Source: Liopterus haemorrhoidalis (Eukaryota; Arthropoda; Insecta; Coleoptera; Dytiscidae). Taken from it: 64,000 bases of DNA. Positions 55,954 to 64,000 of this stretch are shown here, one piece after another (positions within the stretch are counted from its first letter, which is position 1; each line of letters begins with the position of its first letter). The stretch is from the NCBI GenBank assembly GCA_963971575.1, contig OZ020612.1, positions 31,041,916 through 31,105,915 of the forward strand. Reading direction: 5' to 3'. The position numbers and the translations under genes were made by a program. Below the pieces are notes generated by a model, which saw only the letters and a program-made list of their open reading frames with translations, was not told where the DNA came from and searched no databases.

Positions 55954-58900
55954 CTAGCTGAGCACCCGTGCTTCGCTACGGTATATTGACGATCTCGTTA
56001 GTGTCATTAGTGTAAAATACTCAGTTTGTTTTTAAACATGTGTATGGGTAACATTTATAAGCAAAAACCTAGTCGATATCTCATTTGTCCTAAGAGATAT
56101 TGAGGAATCCGTGAAAAAACTTTTTACTCTTTTTCACCACATAGAGGTCGAACTTCAAGAAATCCCTTCGTAGTGGGTTCTTACGAACAAACGAAGGAAA
56201 TACGAAGGGTTCTATACCCTGAAGGCTGAGTCACCCTTTTTGGGGTTGGTTATGGTAAAATTTTAAAATAAGTTTAAGTTTAACTAAGTATGGGTAACTT
56301 TTGTAAGCAAAAACCAAGTCAATATCTCAATAGTCCTAAGAGATATTGAGGAATCCGTGAAATCAAATTTCAGCCCTTTTCACCCCCTTAGAATTTTGAA
56401 AAGTTTAATATTAGTGGGTGCTGACGTCATGGAAGGAATATATTTCCCGAATTTCATGTCCCTATGTCAAGAGACGATCTATCGAATAAAAAATACCAAT
56501 GAACCCCGTTAGGGATAAATTTTAAAAAAATGTCAACACGCTTACTAAATATTTTAAAAAGAAAGATAAGTAGGTTTCTATTTAATAGAAACCTATGTAA
56601 GGTTTCTATAATTCACCCCGAATATAGATTCATGCCTTTAGGGGTTGATTAGGGCAAAATCCTGAATTTTTTTGCTAACATTTCTATGAGTAACCTTTGA
56701 ATGCAAAAACCTAGTCGATATCTGATTGGATCTAAGAGTTATTGAGGAATTCCTGAAATCATATTTTACCCCCTTTTTACCCCCTTAGAGGTCTACTTTC
56801 GAAAAATCACTTCTTAGTGGAATATATTTTGTGAATTTCATGTATTTATGTCCAAAAAACGTTCTATCGAATAAAAAATACCCATTTACCCCTTTAACCG
56901 TGAAATTTTAAAAAACTGTCAAAATTATTTCGAGGTATTTTAAAAAGACATCTATGTACCAAAAAGGAATGTTATGACTAAACAAACACAGGAAATACGA
57001 CAGGATGTATAATTCACCCCGAATGTAGATTCACCCCTTTAGGAGTCGATTAGGATAAAATACTGAAATAAGTTTTTGGCATTTGTATAAGTAATCTTTA
57101 TAAGCAAAAATCAAATCGCTCATAACTTATTGGCCCTAAGAAATATTAAGGAATCCTTGAAATCACATTTCCCCCTTCAGGGATGCAATTTTAAAAAAAT
57201 TTCAAAACCATTTCGAGATATTAAAAAAAAAAAAACAACCATCAGCCAAAAATAATTGTTTTGACTCAACAAATACAGAAAATACGACGGGAAGTATAAT
57301 TAAGTCCAAATGTAGATTCACCGTTTTAGGTGTTGATTAGGACAAAATCCTGAATAGGTTTTTCGGCCTTTGTATTAGTAATCTTTATAAGCAAAAACCA
57401 AATCGATATTTTATTGGTCCTCAGAGATATTAGAAAATCATTGAAATCTCATTTCACCCCTTTTAACCCTTTAGGCGGAAATTAAAATAACCGTGAAAAC
57501 TATTTCGAGATATTTAAAAAAGACACCTATGTGCCAAAAAGGTATGTTATAAGTCAACCAAGACAGAAAAAATGACTGCATGTATAATTCACCCCAATTG
57601 GAGATTCACTCCTTTCGGGGTTGATTAGGGCAAAATCCTAAAATAGGTTTTTCGGCATTTGAATGAGTAATCTTTGTTAGCAAAAACCAAGTCGATATTT
57701 TATTGGTCCTAAGAGATATTAAGAAATCCTTGAGTTCACATTTCACCCATTTTCACCCTTAAGGGGTGCAATTTTAAAACACTGTCAATATTATTTAGGG
57801 ATATTTTAAAAAGACACTTATGTGCCAAAGAGAAATTTTATAACTCAACAAACACAGGAAATACAACGGGATGTATAATTCACCCCGTTTGTAGATACAC
57901 CCCTTTAGGGGTTGATTAGGACAAAATCCTGAAATAAGTTTTTCGGCATTTGTATGGGTAATCTTTGTAAGCAAAAACCAAGTCGGTATCTTATTGGTCC
58001 TAAGAGATATTAAGAAATCCTTGAATTAACATTTCACCCCTTTTCACCCTTTAGGGATGTAATTTTAAAAAACTGTCAATACCGTTTCGAGATATTTTAA
58101 AAAGACACCTACGTGTAAAAAATAAATTTTATAACTCAACAAACACATGAAAACGAAGGGATGTATAATTCACCCCGTTTCTAGATTCATCCCTTTAAGG
58201 GTTGATTAGGACAAAATCCTGAAATAAGTTTTTCAGCATTTGTATGGGTAATCATTGTAAGTAACAACCAAGTCGGTATCTTATTGGTCCTAAGAGATAT
58301 TAGGGAATCCTTGAATTAATATTTCAGCCCATTTCACCCTTTAGGGATGTAATTTTAAAAAACTGTCAATACCATTTCGAGATATTTTAAAAAGACAACT
58401 ATGTGCAAAAAATAAATTTTATAACTCAACAAACACATGAAATACGACGGGATGTATAATTCACCCCGTTTGTAGATTCACCCCTTTAGGGGTTGATTAG
58501 GACAAAATCCTGAAATAAGTTTTTCGGCATTCGTATGGGTAATCTTTGTAAGTAAAAACCAAGTCGGTATCTTATTGGTCCTAAGAGATATTAAGAAATC
58601 CTTGAATTAACATTTCACCCCTTTTCACCCTTCAGGGATGTAATTTTAAAAAACTGTCAATACTGTTTCGAGATATTTTAAAAAGACACCTACGTGTAAA
58701 AAATAAATTTTATAAGTCAACAAACACATGAAATACGACGGGACGTATAATTCACCCCGTTTGTAGACTCATCCCTTTAAGGGTTGATTAGGACAAAATC
58801 CTGAAATAAGTTTTTCAGCATTTGTAAGGGTAATCATTGTAAGTAACAACCAAGTCGGTATCTTATTGGTCCTAAGAGATATTAGGGAATCCTTGAATTA

Positions 58901-61700
58901 ACATTTCAGCCCGTTTCACCCTTTAGGGATGTAATTTTAAAAAACTGTCAATACCATTTCGAGATATTTTAAAATGACAACTATGTGCAAAAAATAAATT
59001 TTATAACTCAACAAACACATGAAATACGATGGGATGTATAATTCACCCCGTTTCTAGATTCATCCCTTTAAGGGTTGATTAGGACAAAATCGTGAAATAA
59101 GTTTTTCGGCATTTGTATGGGTAATCTTTGTAAGTAAAAACCTAGTCGGTATCTTATTGGTCCTAAGAGATATTAGGGAATCCTTGAATTAACATTTCAG
59201 CCCGTTTCACCTTTTAGGGATGTAATTTTAAAATACTGTCAATACAATTTAGAGATATTTTAAAAAGACACCTATGTGCAAAAAATAAATTTTATAACTC
59301 AACAAACACATGAAATACGACGGGACGTATAATTCACCCCGTTTGTAGATTCATCCCTTTAAGGGTTGATTAGGACAAAATCCTGAAATAGGTTTTTCAG
59401 CATTTGTAAGGGTAATCATTGTAAGTAACAACCAAGTCGGTATCTTATTGGTCCTAAGAGATATTAGGGAATCCTTGAATTAACATTTCAGCCCGTTTCA
59501 CCTTTTAGGGATGTAATTTTAAAATACTGTCAATACCATTTAGAGATATTTTAAAAAGACACCTATGTGCAAAAAATAAATTTTATAAGTCAACAAACAC
59601 ATGAAATACGACGGGACGTATAATTCACCCCGTTTGTAGATTCATCCCTTTAAGGGTTGATTAGGACAAAATCCTGAAATAAGTTTTTCTGCATTTGTAA
59701 GGGTAATCATTGTAAGTAACAACCAAGTCGGTATCTTATTGGTCCTAAGAGATATTAGGGAATCCTTGAATTAACATATCAGCCCGTTTCACCCTTTAGG
59801 GATGTAATTTTAAAAAACTGTCAATACCATTTCGAGATATTTTAAAAAGACACCTATGTGCAAAAAATAAATTTTATAACTCAACAAACACATGAAATAT
59901 GATGGGATGTATAATTCACCCTGTTTGTAGATTCATCCCTTTAAGGGTTGATTAGAACAAAATCGTGAAATAAGTTTTTCGGCATTTGTATGGGTAATCT
60001 TTGTAAGTAAAAACCAAGTCGTTATCTTATTGGTCCTAAGAGATATTAAGGAATCCTTGAATTAACATTTCACCCCTTTTCACCCTTTAGGGACGTAATT
60101 TTAAAAAACTGTCAACACCATTTCCAGTTATTTTAAAAAGACATTTATGTGCCAAAAATAAATTTTGTAACTCAACAAACACAGAAAATACGTCGGGATA
60201 TATAATTCACCCCGTTTCTAGATTCATCCCTTTAAGGGTTGATTAGGACAAAATCGTGAAATAAGTTTTTCGGCATTTGTATGGGTAATCTTTGTAAGTA
60301 AAAACCTAGTCGGTATCTTATTGGTCCTAAGAGATATTAGGGAATCCTTGAATTAACATTTCAGCCCGTTTCACCTTTTAGGGATGTAATTTTAAAATAC
60401 TGTCAATACCATTTAGAGATATTTTAAAAAGACACCTATGTGCAAAAAATAAATTTTATAAGTCAACAAACACATGAAATACGACGGGACGTATAATTCA
60501 CCCCGTTTGTAGATTCATCCCTTTAAGGGTTGATTAGGACAAAATCCTGAAATAGGTTTTTCAGCATTTGTAAGGGTAATCATTGTAAGTAACAACCAAG
60601 TCGGTATCTTATTGGTCCTAAGAGATATTAGGGAATCCTTGAATTAACATTTCAGCCCGTTTCACCTTTTAGGGATGTAATTTTAAAATACTGTCAATAC
60701 CATTTAGAGATATTTTAAAAAGACACCTATGTGCAAAAAATAAATTTTATAAGTCAACAAACACATGAAATACGACGGGACGTATAATTCACCCCGTTTG
60801 TAGATTCATCCCTTTAAGGGTTGATTAGAACAAAATCGTGAAATAAGTTTTTCGGCATTTGTATGGGTAATCTTTGTAAGTAAAAACCAAGTCGTTATCT
60901 TATTGGTCCTAAGAGATATTAAGGAATCCTTGAATTAACATTTCACCCCTTTTCACCCTTTAGGGACGTAATTTTAAAAAACTGTCAACACCATTTCCAG
61001 TTATTTTAAAAAGACATTTATGTGCCAAAAATAAATTTTGTAACTCAACAAACACAGAAAATACGTCGGGATATATAATTCACCCCGATTGTAGATTCAC
61101 CATTTAGGGGTTGATTAGGACAAAATCCTGAAATTAGTTTTTTGGAATTTTTATAGGTAATTTTTGTAAGAAAAAAGCTATCTTATTGGTCCTAAGAGAT
61201 ATTAAAGGATCCTGGAAATCACATATCATCCCTTTTCACCTTTTAGGGTTGAAATTTTAAAAAACTGTCAAAACCATTTTGAGGTATTATAAAAAGACAC
61301 CTATGTGCCAAAAAGAAACCTTATAACTCAACAAACACAGGAAATACAACGGGATGTAAAATTCACCCCGATTGTAGATTCACCCCTTTAGGGGTTGATT
61401 AGTACAAAATCCTGAAATAAGTTTTTCGGCATTTGTATGGGTAATCTTTGTAAGCAAAAACTAAGTCGATATCCCATCGACCCGAAGAGATATTAAAGAA
61501 TCTGTGAAATCACATTTCACCCCTTTTTCGCCCCTTAGGGGTTGAATTTCGAAAAATCCCTTCTTAGTGGGTGCTTACGTCATGGAGGGAATATGCTCTC
61601 CAAATTTCAAGTTTCTAGGCCCAGGGGTACAGGCTGGGCGGTGATGAGTGAGTCAGTCAGTCAGTCAGTCAGTCAGGACACTGCCTTTTATATATATAGA
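55954..61700 (-). mobile_element. Helitron-like element II with internal 291-bp array
   Basis: Same ends as element I: TC at 61699-61700 on the minus strand, the GACT tract at about 61652-61675, hairpin at 55966-55981, CTAG at 55954-55957. Its CTAG end is directly followed by the TC of element I. The outer flanks (T on both sides) join to restore the LINE-G reading. Confidence 0.65.
56480..61540. repeat. Tandem array of about 291-bp units in Helitron-like element II
   Basis: About seventeen units of the same family as in element I, mostly of the later type with TTGAATTAACATTTC. Higher-order structure is visible: the sequence from 59041 repeats from 60205 (offset 1164, four units), and units near 59905 match those near 60777 (offset about 873, three units). 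Confidence 0.92.
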
Positions 61701-62007
61701 AGAAGATAGATGACAAAATACTTACTATTAGAAATCAGATCAAAGATTTAGGATTCATACTCGATTCTAAACTAATATTTGATAAAAATACATATAACAT
61801 CGTACAGAAGGCTCTTCGAAATGTGGGATTTATATTCAGAGTCGCAGGCGAATTTACAAGTCCGCTGAACAACTTATTTAACTGTCTTGTACGAAGTCAT
61901 GTTGAATATGCTAGTTCAGTATGGAATCCACACTATAAGATCTATAGTGAACTTATAGAAAAGGTGCAAATGAAGTTTATTAATCGTTTAAATTACAGAT
62001 TTAAATA

Positions 62008-62645
62008 CAACAAGTACTATAAATCATATGAACAAAACTTAACTTTTTATAAAATGCAAAGTCTTCTTTACAGTGAACGACACTTGACTTGATATTTTTT
62101 CACAAATTAATAAATAATATTGATTCTCAATTAATTCTACCACTTTTTAATTTCAATTGTCGTACGTATAGTCTGAGAATTCAAAAAAATCTGTATAACC
62201 AGTTCAGTAATTCCAATTTGGGACTAAACTCGTCCATTGCGAGAATTAGCAATATTGTAAACGAATTAAATCCTAGCATGGATATACTGTCATGTTCTTT
62301 TATATTTTTCAATTTTTTTTTTTAAATGCAACAAGTACTATAAATCATATGAACAAAACTTAACTTTTTATAAAATGCAAAGTCTTCTTTACAGTGAACG
62401 ACACTTGACTTGATATTTTTTCACAAATTAATAAATAATATTGATTCTCAATTAATTCTACCACTTTTTAATTTCAATTGTCGTACGTATAGTCTGAGAA
62501 CTCAAAAAAATCTGTATAACCAGTTCAGTAATTCCAATTTGGGACTAAACTCGTCCATTGCGAGAATTAGCAATATTGTAAACGAATTAAATCCTAGCAT
62601 GGATATACTGTCATGTTCTTTTATATTTTTCAATTTTTTTTTTCT
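62008..62645 (+). repeat. Tandem duplication of the LINE-G 3' end
   Basis: 62008-62324 is repeated at 62329-62645 (offset 321), with one clear substitution (62178 versus 62499) and a slightly different T run. The unit covers the last codons of ORF2 and the start of the 3' UTR. Confidence 0.92.
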
Positions 62646-62660
62646 ATTTCAATTTTATTT

Positions 62661-62931
62661 ATTATAAATACATAAATGCATATGAATACAATTTTTTATC
62701 CTTTAAACATAATAAATAAACAGCCCATCATAAGATGGATACACCACCTAGAAACAATAATTTCTGTGTGTGGAGATATTTGAAATTTAATAAGTTGTCA
62801 ATGTGGGCAATGTGTTATATGATTTGTTATTTAATTCTAATACAAATTAAATGTGTCATTAAATATTATTTTAGTTTATTTGAAAAATGTATGCTATAAT
62901 AATATATATAAGTATATGTCAGTAACATATT
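62661..62931. other. LINE-G 3' border and LINE-H 3' UTR, no motif
   Basis: AT-rich. It begins with AATAAATAAAC near 62710 (possible LINE-G end). The rest probably is the 3' UTR of the minus-strand LINE-H. Confidence 0.35.
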
Positions 62932-63557
62932 TTAAGTTAACAAATCTCTTACTCCTTTAAAATCAAGTTTTGATATCCAAGTTTTAATGAGTTTTTTGTA
63001 ATTATTACCAGTTAATATTCTCTGTGAATTATTTAAATATTTGTGAAAATTATTGTATATATTGTTGCTATATTTTTTATAAGACGTATCTGATTTTTCT
63101 TTATTAAATTTTTCTGGGATAGCTAATTGTTGTGGAGTTCCTCGGGTTACATAATTATGATTTATTAATTGCACGGAATTTGAATGTTTTGTAAAATATT
63201 TTGCTATAGCGTAAATGTAAACCTGTTCAATAGAAAATACCTGCACATCCTGAAATATCATTTCCGATGAATACGTCAATGGTTTAAACGTTATTAACTT
63301 TAGAATCTTTTTTTGTAATATTATAATTTTATTTAAGTGAGTTTTGGCAGCACCGCCCCAACTTAATATTCCATATTGTATGATCGTTTGTACCAATCCA
63401 TAATAAAAAGTTTTTAAATAATTTATTAGAAAAATGTCTCTCAATTGTTTAAATATATATAAAGTTTTCCTAATTTTGTTACAAACTGAATCTATATGTA
63501 GGTTCCATCTAATATGGTCGTCGAAAATGACTCCCAGATATGTTACATGTCTTTTTT
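62932..63557 (-). pseudogene. LINE-H reverse transcriptase C-terminal fragment
   Basis: Read on the minus strand from 63557 the frame contains TYLGVIFDDHIRWNLHI, the thumb block after the RT catalytic core. It is open to the stop at 62932-62934 through IIQYGILSWGGAAKTHL, EQVYIYAI, a RNLYSxxxNNYVTR-like basic part and a C-terminal RDLLT. About 207 codons are visible without a stop. The catalytic part is absent because DINE-like copy C begins at 63558. The lack of breaks suggests a younger copy than the other LINEs here. Confidence 0.8.
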
Positions 63558-63604
63558 AGGGTTTTGTAGGTATGACCAAAAAACCCTTATACCGTCATTT
63601 TGTC

Positions 63605-63639
<35 letters not shown>

Positions 63640-64000
63640 GGTCTGTCTGTCTGTTCGGTAAAAATTGTAGCCAAACGGCTAAACCTAGAGAGTTGAAATT
63701 AGGCATGCTTATACAACTCTTTGACCCACACATAGGAAAAATACTAAAACATCTAAAAAACATATCCCCCTAAAAATATAAACAAAAATGTGCTCATCAA
63801 AAAAAAATATATTTTTTTAAAATTCTGAGTACGGTATCAAATGAAAGCCCTTAGTACGTGGATTAACGATCAAAATTTTATTTTTGCAAAATAAATTATT
63901 TTGATGCGATTTTTGCCAAAATTGTGCAAAAAAATTTTTGTCCCACACCCTGTAGCCTAGATGGTTTAAACTAAAAATATGAAAAAATTCTAAGTAATGT
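63558..64000 (+). mobile_element. DINE-1/Helentron-like element, copy C (cut by window end)
   Basis: Begins AGGGTTTTGTAGGTAT after a T run inside LINE-H. A well-preserved GTCT microsatellite lies at about 63605-63653 (roughly a dozen units). The body then matches 4250-4600 closely. The tRNA-like part and 3' end lie outside the window. Confidence 0.7.

Larger units (their letters stand above)
46564..62325 (+). pseudogene. LINE-G ORF2 in five separated blocks
   Basis: Block 1 (46564-46668): SIYYQNVN, DVICLT. Block 2 (47153-48030): ETNLNASVYS, GGSVLIAVSRKY, a stop at 47392-47394, IPPYSTF, FIFVGDYNLPNISW, GRILDLVL. Block 3 (50397-51564): YSVYSVLRRCSK, AGPDRIPP, ENYRPISI. Its motif A reads HTTFCKAFD, where the catalytic Asp of the usual TDFSKAFD is missing. 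PQGSHLGPLLFSIF and YADD (51446-51457) follow. Block 4 (51804-51853): FTRNVHKITYDFIL. Block 5 (61701-62092): KDLGFILDSKL, EYASSVWNP, then a short C-terminal part to about 62325. Joining the blocks across the insertions gives the normal order, which confirms the insertion borders. It is inactive. Confidence 0.8.
45579..62660 (+). mobile_element. LINE-G, one LINE stretched to about 17 kb by insertions
   Basis: Coding blocks in the correct order: ORF1 45579-46513; endonuclease 46564-46668 and 47153-48030; RT from 50397 to 51853; RT C-terminus from 61701 to about 62325; then the 3' UTR. The breaks coincide with a hAT MITE, a satellite-bearing insert, a 211-bp retroposed piece and two Helitron-like elements. 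Without inserts it would be about 4.5-5 kb, normal for this LINE type. Confidence 0.8.

Noticed and set aside
52080..61540. Repeated small frames starting MVVRDIKESLK or MQHYFLAHRCLF
   Set aside because: They recur once per 291-bp unit with stops at repeat-defined places. They are by-products of the satellite, not genes.

Overview
The window is AT-rich animal DNA, most likely from an insect or another arthropod. The evidence is its mobile-element mix: Penelope-like elements (PLEs) with GIY-YIG endonucleases, several LINE lineages with PHD-type or SGNH-type ORF1, an R4/Dong-like LINE with a restriction-like endonuclease, a Ty1/copia element primed by an initiator tRNA-Met fragment, hAT and Harbinger derivatives, and DINE-1/Helitron-like rolling-circle elements. 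I found no host protein-coding gene, no rRNA, no convincing functional tRNA and no CRISPR. Almost every coding remnant carries stops, frameshifts or insertions, so the window reads as a heterochromatin-like graveyard of nested transposons.

Left part (1-9.5 kb). A minus-strand LINE (1-3540) has a SAP/coiled-coil/SGNH ORF1 cut by a 114-bp MITE. Next come a DINE-1-like element (copy A, 4191-5035) and PLE-1 (5036-9437). PLE-1 is split by a 3.1-kb minus-strand LINE (5786-8916) with a perfect 10-bp target-site duplication (TSD).

Copia nest (9.9-20.75 kb). A minus-strand copia element spans 9945-20748 with matching ATTAT flanks. A plus-strand LINE (about 10123-16336) sits inside its 3' LTR, and a Harbinger-like element (12350-13802, TSD TTA) sits inside that LINE's ORF2.

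Middle part (20.75-45 kb). A featureless AT-rich stretch is followed by LINE-D, which is split by DINE-like copy B and flanked by an inverted repeat pair. Then come LINE-E (with a hAT MITE), LINE-F with tandem 5' repeats, PLE-2 with an inverted 5' end, the R4/Dong-like LINE in a TA microsatellite, PLE-3, a hAT with a transposase remnant, PLE-4, another hAT, and a cluster of tandem repeats and hairpins.

Right part (45-64 kb). One LINE (LINE-G, about 45.5-62.7 kb) has been stretched by four insertions: a hAT MITE, a 2.4-kb insert holding nineteen exact 80-bp satellite monomers, a 211-bp retroposed fragment with a 14-bp TSD, and 9.85 kb of two head-to-tail Helitron-like elements (minus strand) with long internal arrays of about 291-bp units. 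A minus-strand LINE fragment and DINE-like copy C close the window.

The most noteworthy signals are the abutting head-to-tail Helitron-like pair, the hairpin with hammerhead-like core bases repeated with compensatory changes at PLE 3' ends, tRNA-like segments ahead of PHD-type LINE ORF1s and inside the DINE-like family, and the fully reconstructable insertion order.
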